11,036 nt of DNA from Nitrosomonas sp. (GTDB taxonomy: Bacteria > Pseudomonadota > Gammaproteobacteria > Burkholderiales > Nitrosomonadaceae), in the NCBI GenBank assembly GCA_003514765.1, contig DOOY01000087.1, positions 1-11,036 on the forward strand. Direction: 5' to 3'. Positions within the stretch are counted from its first letter, which is position 1. Every line of letters starts with the position of its first letter. Position numbers and translations under genes: made by a program. A model generated the notes under the pieces. It saw only the letters and a program-made list of their open reading frames with translations. It had not been told where the DNA came from and ran no database searches. Below are positions 1-8,365 of the stretch, one piece after another.

Positions 1-4
1 TAAC

Positions 5-124
5 TGTAACACCTGGATCGCATCTGGCGGGCACACTGCGGCGTTGTTCGTCGTCGCCATAGCCTTGCTATGACTCATCCTCTCGCCTTGCATTGCATCC
101 CGCCAGACGCGCCCAATTGTCACA
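5..124. repeat. Inverted-repeat element upstream of folC, probably a dispersed extragenic repeat
   Basis: Two arms, 5-31 and 99-124, are inverted copies of each other: 21 of 27 aligned columns match with one gap, and the inner 9 bp (TCTGGCGGG at 23-31, CCCGCCAGA at 99-107) match perfectly. At the centre is a 6-bp stem, CATAGC (58-63) with GCTATG (67-72) and a 3-nt loop. Arms and stem share the same symmetry axis at position 65. The stretches between (32-57 and 73-98) do not pair. No convincing reading frame was found. Its GC content is clearly higher than that of the neighbouring genes. The layout suits a small non-autonomous mobile element or an extragenic palindromic repeat. A role as a large transcript hairpin before folC is also possible. 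Only one copy lies in this window, so calling it a repeat family is inference. Confidence 0.5.
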
Positions 125-167
125 CTTATTTCTTCACGGCTCCTAAGCAGGGCGAAAGCTTACTTTA

Positions 168-1469
168 ATGCGCCCTGATCTGAAACACTACTCACTTGCA
201 CAGTGGCTGGAATTCCTGGGGCAGTTACATCCAAAAACGATTGACATGGCACTTGAGCGTGTCTGCCAGGTGCGTGTTGCGCTTGGGCTAACACCGGCTT
301 GTCCGGTGATTATTGTTGGCGGAACCAATGGAAAGGGTTCTGTTTGCGCGATACTAGAATCCATTCTAACCACAGCAGGTTATCAAGTTGGGTGCTATAC
401 ATCACCGCATCTTATTCGTTACAACGAACGCATCCGTATTCGGCAAAAAGAAGTAACGGACCAACAGTTATGCGAAGCATTTATCCTTGTTAATCAGGCA
501 AGAGAGAAACCCGGTATTTCGTTAACTTATTTTGAGTTCGGCACACTTGCCGCAATGCATTTATTTGCTTCCGCACAAGTTGATGTTGCCATACTTGAAG
601 TAGGGTTGGGCGGCCGTTTGGACGCTGTTAATATTTTTGATGCCGATTGCGCTATCCTGACTAGTATAGACCTTGACCATATGGATTATTTAGGAAATTC
701 CCGTGACGCCATCGGATATGAAAAGGCGGGCATATTTAGACGGAACAAACCGGCCATTTGCGCAGAAACAGATTTGCCCTGCAGTGTTGGTCAGCTTGCA
801 AAAAAAATTAATGCTCAGTTGAAAATAATCAATCAGGATTTTGGTTATACCGAAAAGGTTAATCAATGGAATTTCTGGAGCCGAAAAGGGTGGCGTCGCA
901 CTTTGCCGCTTCCTGCATTGCGCGGGGTTTATCAATTGCAAAATGCCAGTGCATGCCTGATGGCTTTAGAAATGCTTAGCGATCAATTGCCGGTTAGCAT
1001 GCAGGCAATCCGTGAAGGATTGTTAAAAGTTTCTTTGCCGGGAAGATTTCAGGTATTGTCCAATCAACCTATGATTATTTTGGATGTTGCGCATAATCCT
1101 GCTGCAGCGCATGCATTGGCAAAAAATCTAGAAATCACTCGGCCATCCGGTAAAACATTTGCCGTTTTTGCTATGCTACAGGATAAAGATATTTATGGAG
1201 TGATGCAGGAGCTAGCGCATCATATCGATATCTGGTTATTATCTTCCATTGATGCACCCAGAGGCGCAAATGCCGGCGAATTATTGCAAAATCTTTATAA
1301 ACTGAAAATCACCCGAGAAAGCCACAGTATTCATAAATTCGAAGATATTGAATCGGCTTATGCATTTGCCTGTGAACAAGCAGACAAAAATGATAGAATT
1401 TGTGTGTTTGGGTCTTTCTATACAGTCGGTGCAGTTTTAGGGCATCAGGAAATAGGAAAGGGAAAATAA
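168..1469 (+). CDS. folC: Bifunctional dihydrofolate synthase / folylpolyglutamate synthase
   Basis: A cytoplasmic ATP-dependent ligase of folate metabolism. It joins L-glutamate to dihydropteroate and then adds further glutamates to tetrahydrofolate. The 433-residue length is normal for the Mur-ligase-like FolC family. Visible motifs are HPKTIDMALERV near residue 21, the ATP-binding loop GGTNGKGS (51-58), YTSPHL (77-82), TYFE (120-123), VGLGGRLDAVN (145-155), TSIDLDHMDYLG (165-176) and EKAGI (185-189). The C-terminal domain carries LDVAHNPAA (305-313), MLQDKD (336-341) and GSFYTVG (415-421). The ATG start places the conserved N-terminal block correctly, although the upstream Shine-Dalgarno match is poor. 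dedD follows after 23 bp, as in the enterobacterial folC-dedD-cvpA-purF cluster. Bifunctionality rather than FPGS-only activity is assumed from the bacterial family. Confidence 0.96.
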   Translation: MRPDLKHYSLAQWLEFLGQLHPKTIDMALERVCQVRVALGLTPACPVIIVGGTNGKGSVCAILESILTTAGYQVGCYTSPHLIRYNERIRIRQKEVTDQQLCEAFILVNQAREKPGISLTYFEFGTLAAMHLFASAQVDVAILEVGLGGRLDAVNIFDADCAILTSIDLDHMDYLGNSRDAIGYEKAGIFRRNKPAICAETDLPCSVGQLAKKINAQLKIINQDFGYTEKVNQWNFWSRKGWRRTLPLPALRGVYQLQNASACLMALEMLSDQLPVSMQAIREGLLKVSLPGRFQVLSNQPMIILDVAHNPAAAHALAKNLEITRPSGKTFAVFAMLQDKDIYGVMQELAHHIDIWLLSSIDAPRGANAGELLQNLYKLKITRESHSIHKFEDIESAYAFACEQADKNDRICVFGSFYTVGAVLGHQEIGKGK

Positions 1470-1492
1470 TCAGTAATGCTTGGCTATTTAAA

Positions 1493-2146
1493 ATGAACAA
1501 AAATATCACTGAAGAAGAGTTATTGCTCAGAAAGCGCGCCCGGAGGCGTTTGGTAGGCGCAATTGTGCTGGTTGTGGCGGCAATCGTCATTCTGCCCATG
1601 ATATTTGATGAACCCAAACCTGACGCGGAAACACATGAAATTGATATTCATCTTTTCCCTAAAGAAGATATCACCGAGATACCGCCTCTAGTGTTGCCGT
1701 CTGAGAACCCGCCTCCAGGCAACACAAATGAAACGACCGACCAATCAAAGTTTTCGTCTGCTTTATCACCTGATTTTTCTGATGTGCTTCAACCATTGGA
1801 CCAGATTGATGGTGATGAAAGTACCTCAAAAAGCCACATTCCTATACCGGGTATCAAGCCGCGATTGGAAATTGCGCAGATTGAGCGTACAAAGCAACAA
1901 CCCGGTCAAGCTTCCAATGAATATGTTGTGCAGTTAGGCGCTTTTTCCGACAAAACAAAAGCGCAGCAACAGTTGAACAATCTTGTGTCTAATGGAGTCG
2001 GTAGTGCATATACAGAAACACATATGATCAACGGTAATGTTGTAACGCGTGTGCGTATTGGTCCTTTTTTAAATCGTAACGTTGCAGAACTAGAGCTTGA
2101 AAAGCTCAAAAGACTGGGACTTGACGGTGTTGTAACACCGAAATAA
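1493..2146 (+). CDS. dedD: SPOR-domain inner-membrane protein (DedD-like)
   Basis: A bitopic inner-membrane protein whose periplasmic SPOR domain should bind denuded peptidoglycan at the division septum. In E. coli, DedD at this same locus is a non-essential division protein of 220 residues; this one has 217. The sequence shows a short cytoplasmic N-terminus rich in Arg and Lys (RKRARRR), one transmembrane helix at about residues 20-38, a Pro/Ser/Asp-rich linker of about 100 residues, and a SPOR domain at 142-217. The domain opens with YVVQLGAFSD and contains TRVRIGPF. The frame stays open upstream to an ATG at 1400, but that would overlap folC and add residues unlike the family, so ATG 1493 is chosen. 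There is no clear Shine-Dalgarno site before it, so translation may be coupled to folC, which ends 23 bp earlier. Confidence 0.88.
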   Translation: MNKNITEEELLLRKRARRRLVGAIVLVVAAIVILPMIFDEPKPDAETHEIDIHLFPKEDITEIPPLVLPSENPPPGNTNETTDQSKFSSALSPDFSDVLQPLDQIDGDESTSKSHIPIPGIKPRLEIAQIERTKQQPGQASNEYVVQLGAFSDKTKAQQQLNNLVSNGVGSAYTETHMINGNVVTRVRIGPFLNRNVAELELEKLKRLGLDGVVTPK

Positions 2147-2233
2147 AAAATGTGACTACGTTAGCTTTCTCCATTTGTCTCCAGATAAAATTGGATTGGT
2201 AGCACTCAATTTAGCGTGCAAGCTTTCTCATCA

Positions 2234-2755
2234 ATGACTATTTTTGACTATGTTGTTTTAGGTATATTTTTTGTATCAGTCATCTTAAGTATCATGCGGG
2301 GTTTGGTACGCGAGGTTTTATCAATAGCAGGCTGGGTGATTGCTTTTATTGCGGCAAGCACATTTGCGCATGATTTCGAGCCTTATATACCACCTGAGAT
2401 AGGTGGAGAGTCGTTGCGGCTTATTTCAGCATTTATTCTGGTTTTTATCGTAACTTTGATTGTTTCTGTTTTAATCACCACGTTGCTGAATACACTTATT
2501 AAAAATATTGGCTTGGGTTTTATTGACCGGATTCTAGGTGCCTTTTTTGGACTTGCTAGGGCATTGATCATCATCATGATTTTGGTTTTGGTCGCCGGTT
2601 TAACCGCTTTGCCCCAGCAGTCTTTATGGCAGCAAGCTGTGTTGAGCCCACCTATGGAAGCCATGGCTGAACAGGTGTTGCCCTGGTTACCTGATGACTT
2701 GTCTAAACGCATTAGCTATGAAAAAAAAGAAGAAGTTATCCAGCAATCGCACTGA
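2234..2755 (+). CDS. cvpA: CvpA family inner-membrane protein
   Basis: A small integral membrane protein of the CvpA family, named for its requirement in colicin V production. Its molecular role is still unclear, with reported links to envelope stress and bile tolerance. The 173 residues contain about four hydrophobic segments: near the N-terminus (FDYVVLGIFFVSVIL), a second around VLSIAGWVIAFIAA, a third ISAFILVFIVTLIVSVLI, and a fourth LARALIIIMILVLVAGL. The family signature RGLVREVLSI follows the first helix, and LGFIDRILGAFFGLARAL precedes the last. The C-terminus is charged and probably cytoplasmic. ATG 2234 (MTIFDYV) matches known CvpA N-termini; an in-frame GTG at 2216 would add six residues. 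Neither start has a strong Shine-Dalgarno site. It lies between dedD and purF, the classic arrangement. Confidence 0.9.
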   Translation: MTIFDYVVLGIFFVSVILSIMRGLVREVLSIAGWVIAFIAASTFAHDFEPYIPPEIGGESLRLISAFILVFIVTLIVSVLITTLLNTLIKNIGLGFIDRILGAFFGLARALIIIMILVLVAGLTALPQQSLWQQAVLSPPMEAMAEQVLPWLPDDLSKRISYEKKEEVIQQSH

Positions 2756-2839
2756 AGTTTCGCAGCTGAAACCAGCGTGTAACTGGGAAAGAATGATTGT
2801 TTTGTTATTATCCAAGCACTGGACTAACGGAGTATTGGT

Positions 2840-4360
2840 ATGTGTGGAATTCTAGGTATTGTTGCAAAGTCACCGGCTAATCAGTTGCTTTATGATGGAC
2901 TGCTCATGTTACAGCATCGCGGGCAGGATGCTGGCGGCATTGTAACAGCGCAAGGAAACACTTTTCATATGCATAAGGGACTGGGTATGGTGCGCGATGT
3001 CTTTCGCACCCGAAACATGCGTGCATTACGGGGTAATATGGGAATAGGGCATGTACGTTACCCAACAGCAGGATCATTTCAATCACCTGCCGAAGCCCAG
3101 CCTTTTTATGTGAATTCACCTTTTGGCATTGTGTTGAGCCATAATGGTAATCTTACAAATGCTGACAAGCTGAATCAGGAATTATTTCAAACGGATTTGC
3201 GCCATGTGAATACCCACTCGGATTCCGAAGTATTATTGAATGTATTGGCACATGAGTTACAGGAGAGCACAGGTAATTGTCACCTTGATCCTGACGCAAT
3301 TTTTGCAGCAGTCAGCGGAGTACATCAACGTTGTGAAGGTGCCTATGCGGTTGTTGCGATGATCGCCGGTTATGGCCTGCTGGCTTTTCGCGATCCTTAC
3401 GGTATTCGCCCATTGGTGTTTGGCACAATAGAGAATCAAAAAGGAAAAGAATTTCTGGTTGCTTCTGAAAGTGTTGCTCTGGATACCCTCGGATTTCAAC
3501 TGATACGCGATATTGCGCCTGGTGAAGCTATCTTTATTGATGAAAAAGGGAATTTCTACAGTAAACAGTGTGCTGAAAACACAGCCTTGAATCCATGTAT
3601 TTTCGAATATGTTTATCTGGCGCGGCCTGATTCCATGATGGACGGGGTTTCTGTTTATGAAACGAGACTGAACATGGGCAGCTCTTTAGCTCAAAAAATT
3701 ACGCAATCCATGCATCATCTGGATATTGATGTCGTTATCCCCATACCTGATTCTAGTCGACCAAGCGCATTACAACTGGCTAATCAGCTGGGTGTGGAGT
3801 TTCGCGAGGGATTTATTAAGAATCGCTACGTTGGACGAACATTTATTATGCCAGGACAACAGCAACGCAGAAAGTCCGTGCGTCAGAAGCTCAATGCGAT
3901 GAGTATCGAATTTAGCGGAAAAAATGTATTACTGGTTGATGACTCGATTGTGCGCGGGACAACCAGTCGTGAGATTGTACAGATGGCCCGCGATGCGGGC
4001 GCCAATAAAATTTATTTTGCTTCGGCATCACCGCCGGTACGTTTTCCGAATGTCTATGGAATAGATATGCCAACCCGACAGGAATTAATTGCAACTGAAC
4101 GTGATCCTGATGAAATCTGCCGTGAAATTGGCGCTGATTATTTGGTTTTTCAAGATCTGGATGCGCTGAAACTGGCTGTTTCAAAGGTCAATCCCGTTTT
4201 GTCCCGTTTTGAAACTTCCTGCTTTAATGGCGACTATATCGCAGGAAATGTAACGCCTGAATATTTGGATACTTTGGAAGCAAAAAGAAACGCCGAGCAG
4301 ACTGTTTCACAATCGGCGTCAAAAACGCAGCTTGATTTAAGTCTTGCTGTGTCTGATTAA
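2840..4360 (+). CDS. purF: Amidophosphoribosyltransferase (glutamine PRPP amidotransferase)
   Basis: This enzyme catalyses the committed first step of de novo purine synthesis, making 5-phosphoribosylamine from PRPP and glutamine. The 506-residue length matches E. coli PurF (505). The N-terminal Ntn-type glutaminase domain starts directly with Met-Cys, so Cys2 becomes the nucleophile after Met removal and there is no propeptide. Supporting residues are HRGQDAGG (26-33), GHVRYPTAG (70-78), HNGNL (101-105) and HSDSE (126-130). The phosphoribosyltransferase domain has YVYLARPDS (257-265), [10 protein letters not shown] (301-310) and the PRPP loop [14 protein letters not shown] (363-376). It resembles the E. 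coli type; the cysteine arrangement of the iron-sulfur Bacillus type is not evident. ACGGAG, about 8 bases before the ATG, is a good ribosome binding site. Feedback inhibition by purine nucleotides is known for the family. Confidence 0.97.
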   Translation: MCGILGIVAKSPANQLLYDGLLMLQHRGQDAGGIVTAQGNTFHMHKGLGMVRDVFRTRNMRALRGNMGIGHVRYPTAGSFQSPAEAQPFYVNSPFGIVLSHNGNLTNADKLNQELFQTDLRHVNTHSDSEVLLNVLAHELQESTGNCHLDPDAIFAAVSGVHQRCEGAYAVVAMIAGYGLLAFRDPYGIRPLVFGTIENQKGKEFLVASESVALDTLGFQLIRDIAPGEAIFIDEKGNFYSKQCAENTALNPCIFEYVYLARPDSMMDGVSVYETRLNMGSSLAQKITQSMHHLDIDVVIPIPDSSRPSALQLANQLGVEFREGFIKNRYVGRTFIMPGQQQRRKSVRQKLNAMSIEFSGKNVLLVDDSIVRGTTSREIVQMARDAGANKIYFASASPPVRFPNVYGIDMPTRQELIATERDPDEICREIGADYLVFQDLDALKLAVSKVNPVLSRFETSCFNGDYIAGNVTPEYLDTLEAKRNAEQTVSQSASKTQLDLSLAVSD

Positions 4361-4393
4361 ATGACAGTACTCTACCAGCACACGCTGTCATTT
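4359..4393 (+). terminator. Stem-loop between purF and metZ (possible attenuator or transcript stabiliser)
   Basis: A perfect 9-bp stem, AAATGACAG (4359-4367) with CTGTCATTT (4385-4393), encloses a 17-nt loop. It begins inside the purF stop codon and ends 36 bp before metZ. It is followed by CTCCTCT rather than a clean run of T and the stem is only moderately GC-rich, so strong intrinsic termination is doubtful. It could partly reduce readthrough into metZ or protect the purF transcript from 3' decay. I saw no SAM riboswitch core here. Confidence 0.4.
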
Positions 4394-4429
4394 CTCCTCT
4401 AATCAAGTTTCTTCGGGAGTAACCAGTCA

Positions 4430-5605
4430 ATGCCTGATCAACTCAAACCTGAAACGCTCGCGTTGCGAACAGGTATCCATCGCAGTCAGTTTAATGAACA
4501 TTCAGAGGCTATTTATTTAACATCCAGTTTTGTTTTTGATAGTGCGGCACAGGCTGCGGCCCGGTTTTCCGGTGAGGAGCCCGGTAACATTTATTCGCGA
4601 TTTACCAATCCAACCGTAACGGCATTGGAAGAACGTCTTGCCGCTATGGAAGGTGCGGAAACCTGTGTTGCTACATCATCAGGAATGTCTGCGATTCTGG
4701 CATGCGTAATGGGCTTGTTATCAGCAGGTGATCATATCGTCGCATCACAGAGTTTATTTGGCGCCACTGTGAATTTGTTCAATAATATCCTGAAAAAATT
4801 CGATGTTGAAACAACGTTTGTATCTGCGACTGATATCAGTATGTGGGAAGCTGCAGTCAAGCCAAATACCAAACTTTTTTTTCTTGAAACACCTTCTAAT
4901 CCATTAACAGAAATTTCTGATATAGCTGAGCTGGCAAAAATCGCTAAAAATGCAGGCGCATGGCTTGCGGTTGATAATTGTTTCTGTACCCCTGTCCTGC
5001 AAAAACCGCTCGCGTTAGGTGCGGATATTGTCATTCATTCAGCTACCAAATATCTCGATGGTCAAGGCAGAGTGCTGGGTGGAGCCGTTCTGGGTAATCG
5101 GGAACTAATGATGGAAGGAGGGGTGTTTGGTTTTTTGCGTACCGCAGGTCCAACATTGAGTGCTTTTAACGCCTGGGTTATCTTGAAAGGCTTGGAAACA
5201 CTTAAGGTTCGCATGGATGCGCATTCACGCAACGCCATGCAAATGGCACAATGGCTGGAAGCACACCCTAATGTTACTCGGATTTTTTATCCCGGCCTGC
5301 CATCGCATCCGCAATACCAGCTCGCTAAAAAGCAGCAAAATACTGGCGGCGGTATTGTAACGTTTGAAGTCAAAGGGGGTAAAGAAGCAGCTTGGTGCGT
5401 GATAGATCGAACACAATTAATTTCAATAACAGCAAACCTGGGCGATGCGAAAACCACAATGACGCACCCGGCAACGACGACACATGGACGAATCAGTCAG
5501 GAAGCACGTGATGCCGCCGGAATTACCGATGGTCTTTTGCGAATCGCAGTTGGTCTGGAAGCTGTGGAGGATCTTCAAGCCGATCTGGCAAGCGGTTTAG
5601 GATAG
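4430..5605 (+). CDS. metZ: O-succinylhomoserine sulfhydrylase
   Basis: A cytoplasmic PLP enzyme of methionine synthesis. It turns O-succinylhomoserine and sulfide directly into homocysteine, bypassing cystathionine. The 391 residues fit the Cys/Met-metabolism PLP family. Visible features are YSRFTNPT (55-62, phosphate and substrate contacts), ATSSGMSAI (81-89), ETPSNP (153-158), the PLP-ring aspartate in AVDN (D182), the Schiff-base lysine K207 in SATKYLDG, and NLGDAKTTMTHPATTTH (337-352) with R371 in RIAVGLE near the carboxylate site. The N-terminus and the GRVLGGAVLG block (213-222) resemble MetZ more than MetB or MetC. A GGGAG motif about 10 bases before the ATG supports the start. Position after purF is common in betaproteobacteria. 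Using O-acetylhomoserine (MetY activity) cannot be excluded from sequence alone. Confidence 0.92.
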   Translation: MPDQLKPETLALRTGIHRSQFNEHSEAIYLTSSFVFDSAAQAAARFSGEEPGNIYSRFTNPTVTALEERLAAMEGAETCVATSSGMSAILACVMGLLSAGDHIVASQSLFGATVNLFNNILKKFDVETTFVSATDISMWEAAVKPNTKLFFLETPSNPLTEISDIAELAKIAKNAGAWLAVDNCFCTPVLQKPLALGADIVIHSATKYLDGQGRVLGGAVLGNRELMMEGGVFGFLRTAGPTLSAFNAWVILKGLETLKVRMDAHSRNAMQMAQWLEAHPNVTRIFYPGLPSHPQYQLAKKQQNTGGGIVTFEVKGGKEAAWCVIDRTQLISITANLGDAKTTMTHPATTTHGRISQEARDAAGITDGLLRIAVGLEAVEDLQADLASGLG

Positions 5606-5659
5606 CAGAATTCTAAAATTTAAATGAACTACCAGTTACCTCATTGCAAGATCGGCTCT

Positions 5660-5693
5660 GTTGTTAACAGATAAGTTGATTTATCTAAACAAC
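5660..5693. terminator. AT-rich hairpin between convergent metZ and ppiB, possible bidirectional terminator
   Basis: Nested inverted repeats: GTTGTT (5660-5665) pairs with AACAAC (5688-5693), and AGATAA (5669-5674) pairs with TTATCT (5681-5686) around a 6-nt loop, with a small asymmetric internal bulge. It lies between the two convergent stop codons and overlaps the ppiB stop (TAG at 5687-5685 on the minus strand). The position suits transcription termination from both sides. Low GC in the stem and no clear T-run make efficient intrinsic termination uncertain. Confidence 0.35.
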
Positions 5694-6176
5694 TTCAGCT
5701 TTCTCAATAATAACATCATCAAGCGGAACATTCTGGTGTCCGCTGCGATCGCCGGTCTGTACTTTCTTGATTTTATCAACTACATCCTGTCCTTCAACGA
5801 CTTTACCGAAAACACAATAACCAAATCCTTGTGTGGTTGGTTCTTTGTAGTTGAGAAACCCGTTACTGGCGACATTAATAAAGAATTGTGAAGTTGCTGA
5901 ATGAACATCAGCGGTTCTAGCCATGGCAATGGTATAGATATCATTTTTCAAACCGTTGGCGGCTTCATTCTGAATGGGGGGTTGCGTTTCTTTCTGCTTC
6001 ATGCCCGGCTCATAACCGCCGCCCTGGACCATAAAATCATCAATCACCCGATGAAAAATGGTGTTGTTATAAAATCCACTTGTAACGTAATTTAAAAAAT
6101 TTTGTACCGTTTCAGGTGCCTTGTCGCTATCGAGTTCAAGCGTAATATCACCAAAATTGGTTGTTAGTTTGATCAT
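5685..6176 (-). CDS. ppiB: Cytoplasmic peptidyl-prolyl cis-trans isomerase B (cyclophilin)
   Basis: Speeds cis-trans isomerisation of Xaa-Pro bonds during protein folding. The 163 residues form a single cyclophilin domain, with no signal peptide, which places it in the cytoplasm (E. coli PpiB has 164). The active-site pattern is present: FHRVI with catalytic R43, F48, QGGG (51-54), MAR (85-87), and SQFFINV (96-102). The E. coli-type features after this, such as [16 protein letters not shown], are intact. It starts 11 bp after the ppiA stop, and the AGGTAA before its ATG lies in that short gap, so the two genes are almost certainly cotranscribed. It is a clear paralogue of ppiA. Confidence 0.95.
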   Translation of the reverse strand: MIKLTTNFGDITLELDSDKAPETVQNFLNYVTSGFYNNTIFHRVIDDFMVQGGGYEPGMKQKETQPPIQNEAANGLKNDIYTIAMARTADVHSATSQFFINVASNGFLNYKEPTTQGFGYCVFGKVVEGQDVVDKIKKVQTGDRSGHQNVPLDDVIIEKAEVV

Positions 6177-6187
6177 AAAATTACCTA

Positions 6188-6784
6188 TTATTTATTATTT
6201 TCTGTGGCGGATGATAACACCGAAATATCTTCAATGATAATCATATTTCTGGGAACATCACCTGGGAAAGGACCACCCGATCCCGTGGGTGTTTTGGCAA
6301 TTTGATGCACGATTTCCATGCCATCAATTACCTTGCCGAAAACGGTGTAGCCATAACCTCTTGGATGAGGCGCGGTAAAGTTAAGAAACGCATTATTCGC
6401 AACATTAATAAAAAACTGCGCTGTTGCCGAGTGCGGATCGGATGTGCGTGCCATCGCTATCGTGCCAACTTCATTTTTAAGGCCATTGTTGGCTTCATTT
6501 TCAACTGGAGCACGCGTAGGTTTTTGATTAAATGACGTGTCAAATCCGCCGCCCTGAATCATGAAATTGGGGATCACACGATGGAATATTGTATTTTTAT
6601 AAAATCCATCTTCAACATAATGCAGAAAATTCTCGACTGTTTTGGGCGCTTTCTCAGGATAAAGTTCAAGCGTGACGGTGCCCTGGTTTGTTTTTATCAG
6701 CACTTGCGGATCGGCTGCATGGCTTGTTGCGTTGCAAAAAATAAAAAGAACTGAAACTGTTATTAAAAATTGAATAAAACGCAT
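6188..6784 (-). CDS. ppiA: Exported peptidyl-prolyl cis-trans isomerase A (cyclophilin)
   Basis: A periplasmic cyclophilin that helps exported proteins fold by isomerising prolyl bonds. The 198-residue precursor begins with a Sec signal peptide: Arg near the start, hydrophobic core [12 protein letters not shown], and a likely cleavage after SHA (about residue 23). The mature domain, about 28-190, has [35 protein letters not shown] and [16 protein letters not shown], with the catalytic Arg, Phe and Gln kept. The C-terminus ends in a short polar tail. An AAGGAAA ribosome binding site lies 5-6 bases before the ATG. It is the first gene of a two-gene unit with ppiB, transcribed divergently from cysS. 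Confidence 0.94.
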   Translation of the reverse strand: MRFIQFLITVSVLFIFCNATSHAADPQVLIKTNQGTVTLELYPEKAPKTVENFLHYVEDGFYKNTIFHRVIPNFMIQGGGFDTSFNQKPTRAPVENEANNGLKNEVGTIAMARTSDPHSATAQFFINVANNAFLNFTAPHPRGYGYTVFGKVIDGMEIVHQIAKTPTGSGGPFPGDVPRNMIIIEDISVLSSATENNK

Positions 6785-6927
6785 TGGTTTCCTTGGTGAA
6801 TTGTTTGTTTACGAGGAATTAACAAATATTTGTTATGTTATACTCCTCAGGTTTTTTTGATTAAATTCAGTGCATTCAGGATTCTATCAAGAAGATAGAC
6901 ACTTCTACAATCATAACTAATTTTTAC
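6785..6927. promoter_or_regulatory. Divergent ppiA / cysS intergenic region
   Basis: This 143-bp AT-rich region must hold the start signals for both ppiA (leftward) and cysS (rightward). It contains a perfect 16-bp palindrome, TAACAAATATTTGTTA (6820-6835), flanked by GAGGA (6813-6817) and TCCTC (6844-6848), also inverted. A -10-like TATACT (6839-6844, + strand) abuts the palindrome, although no well-spaced -35 accompanies it. Further in, TCTATC (6883-6888) and GATAGA (6894-6899) form a 6-bp stem with a 5-nt loop that would lie in the cysS leader. No T-box features were seen, as expected for a proteobacterium. Exact promoters cannot be fixed by eye. Confidence 0.4.
6820..6835. repeat. Perfect 16-bp palindrome, candidate operator
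   Basis: TAACAAATATTTGTTA is fully self-complementary and lies between two divergent genes next to a -10-like hexamer. Its size and symmetry suit a dimeric repressor or activator site. AT-rich sequence gives such palindromes by chance more often, and I cannot name a matching regulator. Confidence 0.35.
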
Positions 6928-8310
6928 ATGTTGAAAATTTATAATACGCTGATTCGTGATAAACAGGATTTTGTACCCTTAACGCCTGGAAAAGTAAAAA
7001 TTTATGTTTGTGGCATGACTGTATACGACTTTTGTCATCTGGGCCATGCGCGCGTATTGGTTGTATTTGACATGGTCACACGCTGGCTGAAAGCATGTGG
7101 ATTTGAAGTCATTTATGTGCGAAACGTTACTGATATAGATGATAAGATCATTAAACGCGCACTCGCAAATAACGAAACGATTGAATCATTGACACATCGT
7201 TTTATCCAAGCAATGGAAGAAGATGCCGCAGCATTGGGTGTTGATCGACCGACGTATGAACCGCGTGCGACTCAATATGTAGAAAACATGATCGCCATGA
7301 TTGATACATTAGTCAAAAAAGCACTTGCATATACTGCTGATAATGGTGATGTTTATTATGCAGTACGCAATTTTCCAGATTATGGAAAATTATCTGGCAA
7401 GTCGCTGGAAGATCTGCGTGCAGGTGAACGGATTGAAATTGACGTCAATAAGAAAGATCCGCTTGATTTTGTCTTATGGAAATCAGCCAAACCAGGAGAG
7501 CCTTACTGGGAATCGCCCTGGGGTAAAGGACGCCCAGGCTGGCATATTGAATGCTCGGCGATGAGCGAACAATTTCTAGGTGAACACTTTGATATCCATG
7601 GGGGTGGGCAGGATTTGCAATTCCCACATCATGAAAATGAAATCGCGCAAAGTGAGGGCGCACATGATCATCCCTTTGTTAATTACTGGATGCATAATGG
7701 TTTTGTACGTATTGACAGTGAGAAGATGTCTAAATCACTTGGAAATTTCTTTACAGTTAGAGAAGTTATAAAAAGCTATCAGCCTGAAGTTGTGCGCTTT
7801 TTTATTTTGCGCGCACATTATCGCAGTCCGTTGAATTATTCCGATCAGCATTTAAAAGATGCCAAACTTGCACTGGATCGTTTGTATATTGCCTTGAAAG
7901 ATATTGAAGTCGTGGATAATAATGAAATAGACTGGAAAAATGAACATGCATCCAGGTTCATGGCGGCAATGAATGACGACTTCAATACGCCGGAAGCCAT
8001 GGCTGTGTTATTTGAGCTTGTCGGTATAGTTAACAAAACACAATCTGTTGAAAGCGCATCGTTGCTTAAATCACTTGGCGGTATTCTGGGTTTATTGCAA
8101 CAAACACCGCAATTCTATCTGCAGAATAGTTCAGTTGAGACATCGGCGGAAGTAATTTCATCTGACAAAATAGAACAATTGATTCAGGAACGCCTGAAAG
8201 CGCGCAAAACAGGCCGTTATTCAGAAGCCGATACGATACGCCAGATCCTCTTAAACGCAGGTATTATTCTTGAAGATGGACCACATGGCACCACTTGGAG
8301 ACGAAATTAA
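6928..8310 (+). CDS. cysS: Cysteinyl-tRNA synthetase
   Basis: A class I aminoacyl-tRNA synthetase that charges tRNA-Cys with cysteine using ATP, in the cytoplasm. The 460 residues match the usual length (E. coli 461). The HIGH-type motif is HLGH (37-40) and the KMSKS loop is at 266-270. The zinc ligands that select cysteine are all present at the E. coli positions: C28 in YVCGM, C209 in IECSAM, H234 and E238 in FPHHENE. The tRNA-binding C-terminal part ends with a typical [10 protein letters not shown] block. The start agrees with family N-termini (MLKIYNTL), but no Shine-Dalgarno sequence is evident before the ATG. It stands alone, with divergent ppiA behind and a convergent methyltransferase ahead. 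Confidence 0.97.
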   Translation: MLKIYNTLIRDKQDFVPLTPGKVKIYVCGMTVYDFCHLGHARVLVVFDMVTRWLKACGFEVIYVRNVTDIDDKIIKRALANNETIESLTHRFIQAMEEDAAALGVDRPTYEPRATQYVENMIAMIDTLVKKALAYTADNGDVYYAVRNFPDYGKLSGKSLEDLRAGERIEIDVNKKDPLDFVLWKSAKPGEPYWESPWGKGRPGWHIECSAMSEQFLGEHFDIHGGGQDLQFPHHENEIAQSEGAHDHPFVNYWMHNGFVRIDSEKMSKSLGNFFTVREVIKSYQPEVVRFFILRAHYRSPLNYSDQHLKDAKLALDRLYIALKDIEVVDNNEIDWKNEHASRFMAAMNDDFNTPEAMAVLFELVGIVNKTQSVESASLLKSLGGILGLLQQTPQFYLQNSSVETSAEVISSDKIEQLIQERLKARKTGRYSEADTIRQILLNAGIILEDGPHGTTWRRN

Positions 8311-8365
8311 GCATCGCTTATTTCATTGTCCTTCAGAGTATCCAGGATATATTATTAAAATTACG

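Noticed and set aside
1400..1492. Longer dedD start at ATG 1400 inside folC
   Set aside because: It would overlap folC by 70 bp and add residues that are an out-of-frame reading of the conserved folC C-terminus. ATG 1493 gives the usual short basic N-terminus before the membrane helix.
2216..2233. GTG 2216 as the cvpA start
   Set aside because: It adds six residues with no family match and has no better ribosome binding site than ATG 2234, whose MTIFDYV beginning is typical.
2756..2774. Small GTTTC/GAAAC inverted repeat between cvpA and purF as a terminator
   Set aside because: The stem is only 5 bp with no T-run, and the genes around it are expected to be cotranscribed.
5661..5891. Open + strand frame opposite ppiB
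   Set aside because: It is antisense to a strongly supported cyclophilin gene and shows no recognisable protein features.
8311..8365. Terminator between convergent cysS and the methyltransferase
   Set aside because: Only a very short TATCC/GGATA inverted pair with a 1-nt centre is visible, too small to form a stable hairpin.
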